Positions 53,074 through 62,655 of a stretch of DNA of 64,000 bases are shown one piece after another. Position 1 is the first letter of the stretch, and every line of letters starts with the position of its first letter. Source of the stretch: Maricaulis sp. (lineage in GTDB: Bacteria; Pseudomonadota; Alphaproteobacteria; Caulobacterales; Maricaulaceae); assembly GCA_017643585.1 (NCBI GenBank), contig JAEPND010000011.1, positions 1 to 64,000 of the forward strand, given 5' to 3'. Both the position numbers and the translations under genes were made by a program. A model generated the notes under the pieces. It saw only the letters and a program-made list of their open reading frames with translations, did no database searches and was not told the origin of the DNA.

Positions 53074-55856
53074 GCCGCATTCTCCTGCTGGGAAACTTGG
53101 TCAAGGGTTGCAATTAGGGCGCTGCGATCAGAACGCGGCAGCACGGCCGTCAGGCCCTCTCCGCTTCCATCATCCGGCCAATCCGTCACAGCGACCGTCG
53201 GCAAGTCTGCCCACATGCCCTCTGACTGGATCCGGGCCAGCGCAGCCGGATCGCCAACCAGAACATCGAACTGCTCCTCGGCTTCGGCGATGGAATTGAC
53301 TTCATGCATGCCGCCGGTCGGCGTGACGTCATACCCGGCCGCTGCCAGCAGCGGAGCGATCATGCGGCGGGCGAAGGCATCGGCATCAACGAGCAGAACG
53401 CGACGGCGACGCTTGGACGTCCGACGCTGGATATCGCCAGCGCGGGACTGGTCGAGATACCAGGCGATGTCGACAACGTCGGTTGCCTTGCCCTTGATGA
53501 TAGCCGAGCCGATAACGCCTTCGCGGTCGGAACCCATCTGCAGGTCGACACGCTCTTCGACCACATCGACGATCTCGTCGACAGCCAGACCAATCGAGGT
53601 GTGGTTCTCGGCGAAGACCAGAACCGGCTGACGCTGCCCCTCGGTGCACTGGATCTGATCGCCCAGCGGCACGATCGGCATCAGGCGGCCACGATACTGG
53701 ACCACATTGTGCCCATTGGTGTGCTCGATGGTGTCCGGATCGAATTCTTCCAGGCGCGTAACCAGTGACAGCGGAACCGCTTTCGGCTCCTCGCCACCCG
53801 CGCGAACCAGGAGGAGACGCTGCGTTTGGGCCATATCAATATTGGCAGCTGCCAGAGCTTCGGCAGAGCTTTCCTTTTCCATGGCAGAAACGATATCGCC
53901 TGCCAGACCATTGGGATCGAGGATCATGATCACCGAACCATCACCCAGGATGGTTGCGCCGGAATAGGCGGAAACGCCGCGCAGGCTGTCCGACAGCGGC
54001 TTGACCACGATTTCCTCGGTATCGAGAACATTGTCGACGACGACGCCAACATTGCGTCCACCCGCATCGAGGACGACAACAAAACCGGCTTCTTCATCAG
54101 CACCCTCGCCGCCATCCAGACGCAGTACGCCCTGGAGGTCGACGATCGGCATCAAACGATCACGCAGACGCATGACGCTCGCACCGTTCAGTTTCTCAAC
54201 TGTATGCTCGGACCCCATGCCAACGCGGACCAGTTCGCGCACCGCCAGCTGCGGGATGGCGAAACGCTGTTCCTGACATCCGACGATCAGTGCGGAAACG
54301 ATCGCCAATGTCAGCGGGATCTTGATGGTGAAGTGAGAGCCACGACCAGCGGCGGACGACACGTCGACCACGCCACCGATCTGCTCGATATTCGTGCGCA
54401 CCACATCCATGCCGACACCGCGGCCGGACAGGTTGGTGACCTTGGCCGCCGTGGAGAAACCCGGTGCGAAGATAAAGCGGTGGATCTGGGCCTCGGTCAG
54501 GCGCGCCAGCTCTTCATGCGTGGTCAGGCCCTTTTCCAGAGCCTTCTCGCCGATGCGCTTGGTATCCAGTCCCTTACCATCATCCGCGATGGCGATGATG
54601 ATGTGTCCGCCTTCGTGATAGGCCGAAAGCTTGATCGTGCCCTTCTCGCTCTTGCCGGCCTTCACACGATCTTCCGGCATCTCCAGGCCGTGATCGGCCG
54701 AGTTGCGGACCATGTGGGTCAGCGGATCCTTGATCAGCTCGAGAACCTGGCGATCCAGCTCGGTATCCTGGCCTTCCATGAACAGTTCGATCTTCTTGCC
54801 CAGGTCGGTGGAAACGTCGCGGATGATCCGCGGAAGCTTGCGCCAGGCATCGCCGATCGGCTGCATGCGGGTCTTCATGACACCGTCCTGCAGCTCTCCG
54901 GTCACAGCAGACAAGCGCTGCAACGGACCTTTCAGCTCGTCATCTTCCAGGCCACGAACCGTCTGCATCAGCTGGTTCCGCGTCAGGACGAGTTCCGACA
55001 CCGTCGTCATCAGGGCTTCGAGCACATCCACACCAACACGGACCGTTTGCTGGACGCGCAGACCGCCTTCGCCGGTCGCTGCATCGCCACCCTTGAGTTC
55101 AGCCATCGCGGTCGCGAGCGCTTCCTCGGTGCTCATATTCTTGGTGATCACTTCCGGCGTACCCGGTTCCATGCCCGGATCCGGCTCGGCTGCGGCAAAG
55201 GCCGCTTCAAGCTCTGCGGAAGACACCTCTCCCGGACGCAATTCGCGGCCCAGCTCCGGGTCGAAATCACCGGCCTGGAGGTGTTCTTCACTTTCCGCTG
55301 CAGCGGTATCGGCCGGATTCTCGACCGGCACATCAGATTCGGCATTCTGGAACGCGGCTTCCAGGTCAGCGAGCGATACCTCACCCGGGCGCAGCTCACG
55401 GCCCAGGTCCTGGTCGTAATCGTCCGGCACTTCCGGCTCGGCTGGCGCTGCCGCCTCGGCGGGCGCTGCATCATCGAGCTTGCCCATGGCGGCATCTTCC
55501 AGGCGCTTGATCAGAGGCTGATCATCACCGGCCGGTTCGGAACCGGTCGCTTCGAGGGATTCGAGCAGCACCTTGATCTGGTCGATCGATTCGAGGACCA
55601 GCGTGACCATTGGCGGTGTGACCTGCAGCTCACCATCACGGAATTTGCCGAGCAGGGTCTCGCCCGCGTGGGCCACTGCTTCCAGGCGCGGCAGCCCCAG
55701 GAAGCCGCAAGTCCCTTTAACGGTGTGAAGAAGACGGAAGATATTGTCGAGGATCGCCCGATCATCCGGGTTATTCTCGAAACGCACCAGTTCGGAGTCG
55801 ATGACGTCAAGACTTTCCGCGGTCTCGGTCAAAAACTCGCTGATGAGATCATCCAT
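53070..55856 (-). CDS. cheA: Chemotaxis histidine kinase CheA with two CheW domains and a degenerate receiver
   Basis: 928 residues. The Hpt domain is 1-105 (His44 in LLHTVKGTCGFLGL). An acidic linker (about 125-265) contains two copies of a 23-residue motif at 147-169 and 198-220, and no recognisable P2 CheY-binding domain. Then come the dimerisation helices (about 270-340), the HATPase with N, G1 and G2 boxes (HMVRNSADHG, DDGKGLD, GRGVGMDV), a first CheW domain (about 520-655), a second CheW-like domain (about 675-800), and a C-terminal receiver-like domain (about 812-920) where the conserved Lys is replaced. Most CheA proteins end after one CheW domain. Confidence 0.93.
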   Translation of the reverse strand: MDDLISEFLTETAESLDVIDSELVRFENNPDDRAILDNIFRLLHTVKGTCGFLGLPRLEAVAHAGETLLGKFRDGELQVTPPMVTLVLESIDQIKVLLESLEATGSEPAGDDQPLIKRLEDAAMGKLDDAAPAEAAAPAEPEVPDDYDQDLGRELRPGEVSLADLEAAFQNAESDVPVENPADTAAAESEEHLQAGDFDPELGRELRPGEVSSAELEAAFAAAEPDPGMEPGTPEVITKNMSTEEALATAMAELKGGDAATGEGGLRVQQTVRVGVDVLEALMTTVSELVLTRNQLMQTVRGLEDDELKGPLQRLSAVTGELQDGVMKTRMQPIGDAWRKLPRIIRDVSTDLGKKIELFMEGQDTELDRQVLELIKDPLTHMVRNSADHGLEMPEDRVKAGKSEKGTIKLSAYHEGGHIIIAIADDGKGLDTKRIGEKALEKGLTTHEELARLTEAQIHRFIFAPGFSTAAKVTNLSGRGVGMDVVRTNIEQIGGVVDVSSAAGRGSHFTIKIPLTLAIVSALIVGCQEQRFAIPQLAVRELVRVGMGSEHTVEKLNGASVMRLRDRLMPIVDLQGVLRLDGGEGADEEAGFVVVLDAGGRNVGVVVDNVLDTEEIVVKPLSDSLRGVSAYSGATILGDGSVIMILDPNGLAGDIVSAMEKESSAEALAAANIDMAQTQRLLLVRAGGEEPKAVPLSLVTRLEEFDPDTIEHTNGHNVVQYRGRLMPIVPLGDQIQCTEGQRQPVLVFAENHTSIGLAVDEIVDVVEERVDLQMGSDREGVIGSAIIKGKATDVVDIAWYLDQSRAGDIQRRTSKRRRRVLLVDADAFARRMIAPLLAAAGYDVTPTGGMHEVNSIAEAEEQFDVLVGDPAALARIQSEGMWADLPTVAVTDWPDDGSGEGLTAVLPRSDRSALIATLDQVSQQENAA

Positions 55857-55984
55857 GACAGGCCTCGTATCTTAGGAGTTGGCGCGCGAAGGCACCTGAT
55901 TCCCCAGAAACATGACATGTGCATGGTTAACGGACTGTTGGCCCGCTTCCAGCAATGTTGCGAATGCAGGTTATAGGATATGAA

Positions 55985-56656
55985 TTAGGCGGCGCGCTCG
56001 GCAGATTCATCGATCAAAGCAACGAATTCCACGCGATCCTCGTCAGCGCGCGCGCTAACACGACCACCTGCGTTGCGCGCAATCAATCCCGTATAGAATG
56101 GCTGGATCGAGCGGCCGTCGAGCCCGTTCTCAGGGATCTGACCATCCAGGGCGACACCCGCCGCCTCCTCGATACGGGCACGGCGCCCTTCCGACACAAT
56201 ACGGATCCGCGTGCTGCCGGCAGCTTCCGTCGCCTCGACGGTCACAGTACCGCCGCGCGGTGCCGCATCGACACCCATGATGCACAGGTTCAGAAGCAGG
56301 CGTGACGGGGCCTTTTCAAGACCCGCCGCCTCCACCTTCCAGACGATGTCCGGCTTTACCGCAGAAAACATTGCCTCGGTCAGGCGCTGCAGTTCACGGG
56401 TATCCAGAGTCGCAGGAGCAGAACCGCCCGCACCGAATGCCAGGCGCGCAAACTCCAGCTTGGCCTGGGCCTGGCGTGAGCTCTCGCGCACCAGCTCCAT
56501 GGCATCATCGTGCATGTCCGAGCTCGCGGGATCATCGAGCACGCTCAGCGCTGCACCGAGCGCAGAAACCGGGCTGACAAGATCGTGACAGAGGCGCGCG
56601 CAGAGCAGAGCGGCGAGTTGGTCGGAGGCCAGTTCGGCAGGCAGTTCTTGTGTCAT
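55985..56656 (-). CDS. chpT: Histidine phosphotransferase ChpT
   Basis: 223 residues, close to the Caulobacter length. The DHp helix has CARLCHDLVSPVSALGAALSVLDD with phospho-accepting His24. The second half (about 90-215) is a degenerate HATPase-like fold without ATP-binding boxes. In Caulobacter, ChpT passes phosphate from the CckA receiver to CtrA and CpdR. Start at 56656 by comparison in length; the upstream frame is unlike protein. It is first in line with cheA, 128 bases before it. Confidence 0.93.
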   Translation of the reverse strand: MTQELPAELASDQLAALLCARLCHDLVSPVSALGAALSVLDDPASSDMHDDAMELVRESSRQAQAKLEFARLAFGAGGSAPATLDTRELQRLTEAMFSAVKPDIVWKVEAAGLEKAPSRLLLNLCIMGVDAAPRGGTVTVEATEAAGSTRIRIVSEGRRARIEEAAGVALDGQIPENGLDGRSIQPFYTGLIARNAGGRVSARADEDRVEFVALIDESAERAA

Positions 56657-56898
56657 GGCGATACGGATACATGATTCTCGGCCGAACCGACCCCTTTTGA
56701 CACTTTGTAAGAATACAAATCGTGGAAAGGACTTGGCAACCAGATCACGGCAGGACATGATTCGAGACAGCTGGGGAGCTGTCGACGAATTGCGGGTTTG
56801 GCGATGCATATCGGTGCAGAACTTGCTAGAGAGTAACCGCCTGGTTTTTCAACCGAAGACCAGGTCGAGGTAAGACCGAGCGGAGTTATAGCTAAGTC
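56657..56898. promoter_or_regulatory. Divergent chpT / M23 peptidase promoter region
   Basis: TTTGTA-N4-TACAAA is a perfect inverted repeat at 56704-56719. CCTGGT (56840-56845) can pair with ACCAGG about 12 bases on. No gene and no full CtrA box are seen. Confidence 0.4.
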
Positions 56899-58398
56899 AT
56901 GTCCGGATTTGATGTTACCCGTGCCGATAAGAATCGGGCCCGTGGCCTTGTTGCACTGGCGTCCCTGAGCGTGTCGACCGCTCTCTTCTTTGCCCTGGCC
57001 GTTGGCCACGACATGGAAGTCCAGGCCGATGAACTGGCCGTGGAAGCCGGAACAGTTGAACCGGAGTTTGCAGCCTTGAACCCGACACCGCCATCCAGCG
57101 TCCGAGACCTGGTGGAACGGGCGACTGCACCATCAAACTTTACGGAACCTAGGCGCCTTTACGCTGAACCCTTTGTTTTCGCGCCGCAGACCGATCCGAT
57201 CCTGCTCGACGCTGCCGCCTTTGCCGAGTGTGAACACTGCGCACCGATCGCGTTAGTCCGACACTCCGTGCCGCGCGGGGGCACCCTCGCCGGTGTTCTC
57301 GATGACGCCGGGGTCGACCGTGTTGAAGCGGCACGCGCCATCTCCGCCCTAGGCGAGGTGTTCAATCTTCGCCAGCTGCGCGTGGGCGAAGAAATCAGTG
57401 TCTACCTGGAAAGCTCCAATGCGGGTGAGACGACGCTGCGGGGCCTCTCATTCCGGCCTGAAATCGACCGCTCCATCACCGTCGCGCGGACCTTTGACAA
57501 CAGCTACCGCGCCCGCGAAACCACAGCCGAGTTCAACAGCGAGATGGTCCGGGCCACCGGCTCGATCACGACCTCGCTTTACGTGGATGCGCTGAACGCC
57601 GGGGCGACAGACCGCGTGGTCGTGGAACTGGCCACCGTTCTGGGTTACGCGATCGACTTCCAACGCTCGATCCACCCGGGCGATGAGTTCGACATCCTGT
57701 TCGAGCGTTTCGTCGACGAGGACGGGGACACCGCCCGGACCGGCGACATTCTCTATGCGCGCTATGACGGTCGCGGCGAACCGATGGATTTCTTCCGTTT
57801 CCAGACCGATGATGGCTTGGTCGGCTATTACAGTGCCGAGGGTGAGAGTGCGCAACGCCTGCTGATGCTGACACCGATCAATGGTGCCCGCCTGTCCTCG
57901 CACTTCTCGCGCGCCCGGCGTCACCCGATCCTGGGCTACACGCGCCGCCACAATGGCACCGACTTCGCGGCGCCAACCGGAACACCGATCATGGCCGCCG
58001 GCAATGGGGTGGTAGAGCGTGCCAATCGTTTCGGCAGCTTCGGTAATTACATCCGTATCCGTCACGCCAATGGATACCAGACCGCTTATGCGCACCTGAA
58101 CAGATTTGCACGCGGCATTCGCTCCGGCTCCAGGGTGACCCAGGGTCAGATCATCGGCTATGTCGGCACAACCGGCCGCTCCACCGGGCCGCACCTCCAC
58201 TATGAAGTGCATCTCAACGGCAATCCGGTGAACCCGATGACCCTGGATCTGCCCACCGGACGCCAGCTGGATGATGATGAAATTCCCGATTTCATCGCCG
58301 AACGTGACCGAATTCTCGCGGTCCGGGATGCGGCGGCGAGTGCGGCTTCCAGCAATCGTCCCGTGATGGCCGAGGCTGGCGAAGGCGGCGCGCAGTAA
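56899..58398 (+). CDS. M23 (LytM-type) metallopeptidase
   Basis: 499 residues. One membrane anchor or signal segment (about 17-36), an N-terminal region (about 95-300) with OapA/LysM-like folds, and a complete zinc peptidase domain (about 335-450) with His351 and Asp355 in RRHNGTDF and His432/His434 in HLHYE. All four catalytic positions are present, so it should cut peptidoglycan cross-links rather than act only as an activator. It diverges from chpT; cell-wall remodelling in the cell cycle is plausible. Confidence 0.92.
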   Translation: MSGFDVTRADKNRARGLVALASLSVSTALFFALAVGHDMEVQADELAVEAGTVEPEFAALNPTPPSSVRDLVERATAPSNFTEPRRLYAEPFVFAPQTDPILLDAAAFAECEHCAPIALVRHSVPRGGTLAGVLDDAGVDRVEAARAISALGEVFNLRQLRVGEEISVYLESSNAGETTLRGLSFRPEIDRSITVARTFDNSYRARETTAEFNSEMVRATGSITTSLYVDALNAGATDRVVVELATVLGYAIDFQRSIHPGDEFDILFERFVDEDGDTARTGDILYARYDGRGEPMDFFRFQTDDGLVGYYSAEGESAQRLLMLTPINGARLSSHFSRARRHPILGYTRRHNGTDFAAPTGTPIMAAGNGVVERANRFGSFGNYIRIRHANGYQTAYAHLNRFARGIRSGSRVTQGQIIGYVGTTGRSTGPHLHYEVHLNGNPVNPMTLDLPTGRQLDDDEIPDFIAERDRILAVRDAAASAASSNRPVMAEAGEGGAQ

Positions 58399-58594
58399 TT
58401 AGGTCTGACTTGACCCGGCGCGCTGGGCTTCCTATCTGGCAGCCTGGCCCCGGATTGCCCGCCGCTCGCAGACCCTTGGTCATGGTGAAAATCCGGATCT
58501 CATCGATCCCATTCCGCACTGCGCGGCATGCGACGCGATGGCAAGGCGAGCCCCATCACGCTTTACGCATGCTTGTAACGCATGAGGAAAGACG

Positions 58595-59029
58595 ATGCCT
58601 GATACCCTGAACCTGCCTGATCGTGCGACGATCAAGACCCAGGCCAAGCGCCTGCGCCAATCCCTGGTCGCGGAGGGAAATTTTGTTTCCCACTCCGAGG
58701 CCCTCGAACTGATCTCGAAGCAGTATGGCTTTCGGGACTGGAACACGATGAGCGCAGCGCTGGACAAGCCCGCCCGGACCCGACTGCAAGTTGGTCACCG
58801 TGTCACCGGTCGTTATCTCGGCCATGCCTTTACCGGCACCCTGCTGGGATTGCAGAACCTGGCCGGCGGTCGCCGCCAGGTCGCTCTGCACCTGGACGAG
58901 CCCATTGATGTCGTGAAGTCCAGCTGGTTCTCATCCTTCCGTCAGCGCGTCACGGGCACGCTGGAAAAAACCGGCGAGACCTATGCACGCACGTCGGACG
59001 GCCAGCCTGTGCTGGCCCTCGACTGCTGA
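58595..59029 (+). CDS. Glyoxalase_8-like small protein
   Basis: 144 residues behind GAGGAAAG. The N-terminal 50 residues (IKTQAKRLRQSLVAEGNFVSHSEALELISKQYGFRDWNTMSAAL) match the domain called glyoxalase-related (PF20066 by recall). A second half with beta-strands follows (VGHRVTGRYLGHAFTGTLLGLQNL). The metal ligands of glyoxalases are not seen. Function unknown. Confidence 0.65.
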   Translation: MPDTLNLPDRATIKTQAKRLRQSLVAEGNFVSHSEALELISKQYGFRDWNTMSAALDKPARTRLQVGHRVTGRYLGHAFTGTLLGLQNLAGGRRQVALHLDEPIDVVKSSWFSSFRQRVTGTLEKTGETYARTSDGQPVLALDC

Positions 59030-59053
59030 CGCAGGATGGCTGACAAAAGGAAA

Positions 59054-59081
59054 GGGGCTGGAAATCCAGCCCCTTTTTTTT
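59054..59081. terminator. Bidirectional terminator before clpB 3' end
   Basis: GGGGCTGGA (59054-59062) and TCCAGCCCC (59065-59073) with a 2-base loop, T8 on the right and A-rich sequence on the left. It serves both convergent genes. Confidence 0.9.
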
Positions 59082-59084
59082 GAT

Positions 59085-61691
59085 TTAGTTGACGGTCTCG
59101 CTGACCGGCCTGGCTTCGCTGACAGCGACGCCATTGATGACCAGCACACCGGCTTCCGCGCTGACGCGGATGGCATCGCCATCCTTGATATCGCCCTGTA
59201 GAAGCAGACGTGCCAGCGGGTCCTGGACTTCTTTCTGGATCACGCGCTTGAGGGGTCGTGCGCCATAGGCCGGGTCGAACCCCTTCACTGCCAGCCAGTC
59301 GCGGGCGGCCGCATCCAGCTCGATGCTCATGCGACGATCTTCCAGCAACCGGGCGAGACCCCGCAGCTGGATGTCAACAATCGCGCCCATATCCTCCGGC
59401 TTGAGCTTAGAGAAAAGGATGGTCTCGTCGATCCGGTTGAGGAATTCCGGCCGGAAATGTCCGCGCACCACCGCCATCACGCCGTCGCGGGCCTCGGTCA
59501 CATCATCAACCAGCTGCAGATGTTCGGCACCCAGATTGGAGGTCATGATGATGATTGTGTTGCGGAAATCGACCGTGCGGCCCTGACCATCGGTCAAACG
59601 GCCATCATCGAGCACCTGCAGGAGCACGTTGAAGACATCCGTGTGCGCCTTCTCGACCTCGTCCAGCAACACGACCTGATAGGGCCGGCGGCGGACACTT
59701 TCGGTCAGAGCACCGCCCTCCTCGTAACCGACATAACCCGGAGGCGCGCCGATCATGCGGGCAACAGAGTGTTTCTCCATGTATTCCGACATGTCCATGC
59801 GGGTTACCGCAGTCTCGTCGTCGAAGAGGAATTCGGCCAGGGCCTTGGTCAGCTCGGTCTTGCCGACACCGGTCGGGCCCAGGAACAGGAACGAACCGAT
59901 GGGACGGCTCGGATCCTTCAGACCCGCACGCGCACGGCGCACAGCATCGGAAACCGCGACCAGCGCCTCTTCCTGACCGATCACACGCCCGCGCAATCCA
60001 TCTTCCATGCGCAACAGCTTGTCGCGTTCGCCTTCCAGCATCTTCTCCACGGGCACACCGGTCCAGCGCGAAACGACATGGGCGATCTGTTCGTCATCGA
60101 CGACTTCCTGCACCATCTGGTCCTCATCGCCCTGCTGCTCGGCTTCTGCCAGCTTGCGCTCCAGATCCGGCAGACGGCCGTATTTGATCTCGGACGCCTT
60201 GGCCAGGTCACCACGACGCTCGGCGTCAAGAAGCTCCTGGCGTGCGCGCTCAAGGCCTTCCTTTAGCGTGGTCGCCGACGCCAGCTTGTCCTTCTCCGCA
60301 CGCCAGGCAGCGGTCAGTTCGGCCGACCGGCCCTCAAGCTCCGCGATTTCCTTGCCCAGATTGGCAAGACGCTCGCGGGACGCGTCATCGCTTTCCTTCT
60401 TCAGCGCTTCCGCCTCGATTTTCAGCTGGATAGCCCGGCGATCGATCTCGTCGAGCTCTTCCGGCTTGCTGTCGACCTGCATGCGAAGGCGCGAAGCAGC
60501 CTCGTCCATCAGGTCGATGGCCTTGTCCGGCAGGAAACGGTCGGTGATGTAGCGATTGGAGAGATTGGCGGCCGAGACGATGGCACTGTCGGCGATGCGA
60601 ACGCCGTGATGCACCTCGTATTTCTCCTTGAGACCACGCAGGATCGAGACGGTGTCCTCCACCGTCGGCTCCTCGACCATGACCGGCTGGAAGCGCCGGG
60701 CCAGGGCCGCATCCTTTTCAACATGCTTGCGGTACTCATCCAGCGTCGTAGCGCCCACACAGTGCAGTTCACCACGGGCCAGGGCAGGCTTGAGCAGGTT
60801 GGAGGCATCCATGGCGCCATCCGTCTTGCCAGCACCGACAAGGGTGTGCATCTCGTCAATGAACAAGACGATCTGGCCATTGGCGCTTTCGACTTCAGAC
60901 AGTACCGCCTTGAGACGCTCCTCGAACTCGCCGCGATATTTCGCACCGGCGATGAGCGCGCCCATATCCAGCGCGAGCAGGCTTTTTTCCTTGAGGCTTT
61001 CGGGCACATCGCCGTTGACGATGCGCAGCGCCAGGCCTTCCGCGATGGCGGTCTTGCCGACACCCGGCTCACCGATGAGAACCGGATTATTCTTGGTGCG
61101 GCGGGAGAGGACCTGGATGGCGCGGCGGATTTCCTCGTCCCGTCCGATCACCGGATCGAGCTTGCCCTCGCGCGCCACTTCCGTCAGGTCGCGGGCGTAT
61201 TTCTTGAGCGCTTCATAACTGTCCTCGGCCGACTGGCTGTCTGCAGTGCGGCCTGCGCGCAGATCATTGATCGCCGTGTTCAGCGCCTGCGGGGTCACAC
61301 CGGACGTTTTCAGCGCGTCATGAGCCTTGTTGTCGGGATTGAGGGAAATCGCCTGCAGGATGCGTTCGGCCGAGACGAACTGGTCTCCCGCACGCTTGGC
61401 GGCGTCATCGGCAGCGCCGAAAACCTTGGCGGTTTGCGGTGCGAGGTAGAGCTTGCCCTGCCCGCCTTCCACTTTCGGCATGGCGTCGAGGGCCTGGTCG
61501 ACAGCGTCCTGCACCTGGCGCAAGCGGCCGCCCGCCGCCTGGATGAGATTGCCGGCCAGACCGGTTTCATCGTCCAGAAGGGCTTTCAGAATGTGTTCGG
61601 GCGCAAATTGCTGGTGGCTGGATTTGAGGGCCAGCCCCTGTGCGGCCTGGATTATGGACCGGGCCCGGTCCGTGTAGTTTTCAAAGTCCAT
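59085..61691 (-). CDS. clpB: Chaperone ClpB
   Basis: 868 residues, the usual length. An N-domain (1-145), AAA1 with [13 protein letters not shown], the long coiled-coil middle domain (about 405-525), AAA2 with [13 protein letters not shown] and the closing D2 region. ClpB pulls proteins out of aggregates with DnaK. There is no IGF/IGL ClpP-binding loop. A candidate RpoH promoter is about 100 bases upstream. Confidence 0.97.
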   Translation of the reverse strand: MDFENYTDRARSIIQAAQGLALKSSHQQFAPEHILKALLDDETGLAGNLIQAAGGRLRQVQDAVDQALDAMPKVEGGQGKLYLAPQTAKVFGAADDAAKRAGDQFVSAERILQAISLNPDNKAHDALKTSGVTPQALNTAINDLRAGRTADSQSAEDSYEALKKYARDLTEVAREGKLDPVIGRDEEIRRAIQVLSRRTKNNPVLIGEPGVGKTAIAEGLALRIVNGDVPESLKEKSLLALDMGALIAGAKYRGEFEERLKAVLSEVESANGQIVLFIDEMHTLVGAGKTDGAMDASNLLKPALARGELHCVGATTLDEYRKHVEKDAALARRFQPVMVEEPTVEDTVSILRGLKEKYEVHHGVRIADSAIVSAANLSNRYITDRFLPDKAIDLMDEAASRLRMQVDSKPEELDEIDRRAIQLKIEAEALKKESDDASRERLANLGKEIAELEGRSAELTAAWRAEKDKLASATTLKEGLERARQELLDAERRGDLAKASEIKYGRLPDLERKLAEAEQQGDEDQMVQEVVDDEQIAHVVSRWTGVPVEKMLEGERDKLLRMEDGLRGRVIGQEEALVAVSDAVRRARAGLKDPSRPIGSFLFLGPTGVGKTELTKALAEFLFDDETAVTRMDMSEYMEKHSVARMIGAPPGYVGYEEGGALTESVRRRPYQVVLLDEVEKAHTDVFNVLLQVLDDGRLTDGQGRTVDFRNTIIIMTSNLGAEHLQLVDDVTEARDGVMAVVRGHFRPEFLNRIDETILFSKLKPEDMGAIVDIQLRGLARLLEDRRMSIELDAAARDWLAVKGFDPAYGARPLKRVIQKEVQDPLARLLLQGDIKDGDAIRVSAEAGVLVINGVAVSEARPVSETVN

Positions 61692-61768
61692 GTCTATCTC
61701 CCGTTAGAGGCGAGATGGGTGCGAAGGACCGCCCTCATCAGGCACGGTAAATTCGCGTTTCGTATGGC

Positions 61769-61797
61769 ATGTAGGTGTGGCACAACCGTCACACAAG
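61769..61797 (-). promoter_or_regulatory. Candidate RpoH (sigma-32) promoter of clpB
   Basis: On the minus strand CTTG-N18-CCTACAT fits the alphaproteobacterial sigma-32 pattern CTTG-N17-18-CYTATNT with one mismatch. Confidence 0.4.
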
Positions 61798-61845
61798 AGG
61801 GGGTGTCGCGACATTCTGCCCCTCCAGCGGAGATCGTTTTTATCC

Positions 61846-62601
61846 ATGCCCAAGCTCAACGCCATTCACCGTTTTCCTGTCAAAGGGTTCAGCCCGCAAA
61901 TACTGGACCAGATTGAGCTATCAGTTGGTAAAGGCCTGCCTTTTGACCGCCACTGGGCGATCGAGAATGGTCCCGGCCAGTTCGAGGCAAACGCGCCCGG
62001 TCATGTCTCCAAGAAGAATTTCCTGATGCTTGCGGGCCAGGCCGACCTGGCCGGCTGGAGCACGCGGTTCGATGAGGCCAACCAGGTCTGGACAACCATC
62101 GCCCCGGACGGAACCTGCCTGCAGGTTGATCTGAACGACGCGGATACACATACCCCCTTGTTCGACCACCTCTCCCGGACGCTGGCGGACCAGGTGCGCG
62201 GGCGCCTGCGCCTTGTACAGGCAGGCGATCAGGCGATGACGGATATCCCCGATCCCTATCCCTCGATCATCAACCTCGCCTCGGTGCGAGACCTGGCCGA
62301 GCGGACCGGGATGCCCCTGGATCCGGTGCGCTTTCGCGGCAATCTGTTGATTGACGGTCTGGAACCCTGGGCCGAGCTGGACATGGTTGGCGAGCGCCTG
62401 GTGGTCGGCGAGGCGGAAATCGAGATCCGCGCGCGTATTCGCCGATGCGTCGCGACGAGCATCAACCCCGTCACAGCAGCAAGGGACGCCGATATTCCCA
62501 AGGCCCTGTTCGACAATTTCGGGCACATGGATTGCGGTGTTTATGTGTCTGTGGAGCGGGGCGGTGTGGTCACCGTCGATGACACGTTGGCGCGCAAATA
62601 A
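61846..62601 (+). CDS. MOSC domain protein (MOSC_N type)
   Basis: 251 residues. An N-terminal MOSC_N beta-barrel (about 1-95, LNAIHRFPVKGFSPQ) and a MOSC domain (about 125-245) with RFRGNLLIDGLEPWAE and RIRRCVATSINPVTAARD, where the Cys can bind molybdenum cofactor in mARC-like proteins. It could be a Moco sulfur carrier or reductase. Start at 61846, since the upstream frame is not protein-like. Confidence 0.85.
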   Translation: MPKLNAIHRFPVKGFSPQILDQIELSVGKGLPFDRHWAIENGPGQFEANAPGHVSKKNFLMLAGQADLAGWSTRFDEANQVWTTIAPDGTCLQVDLNDADTHTPLFDHLSRTLADQVRGRLRLVQAGDQAMTDIPDPYPSIINLASVRDLAERTGMPLDPVRFRGNLLIDGLEPWAELDMVGERLVVGEAEIEIRARIRRCVATSINPVTAARDADIPKALFDNFGHMDCGVYVSVERGGVVTVDDTLARK

Positions 62602-62633
62602 AAACCCGCGATCGCATGGCCATCGCGGGTTTT
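62602..62633. terminator. Bidirectional terminator
   Basis: AAACCCGCGAT (62602-62612) and ATCGCGGGTTT (62622-62632) pair perfectly over 11 bp between two convergent genes. Confidence 0.88.
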
Positions 62634-62655
62634 GAAACAGGTCTGAGAGGGGTGC

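Noticed and set aside
53826-55976. 716-residue open frame opposite cheA
   Set aside because: Antisense to all CheA catalytic motifs; composition (His/Arg/Gln-rich) is typical of a reverse-complement shadow.
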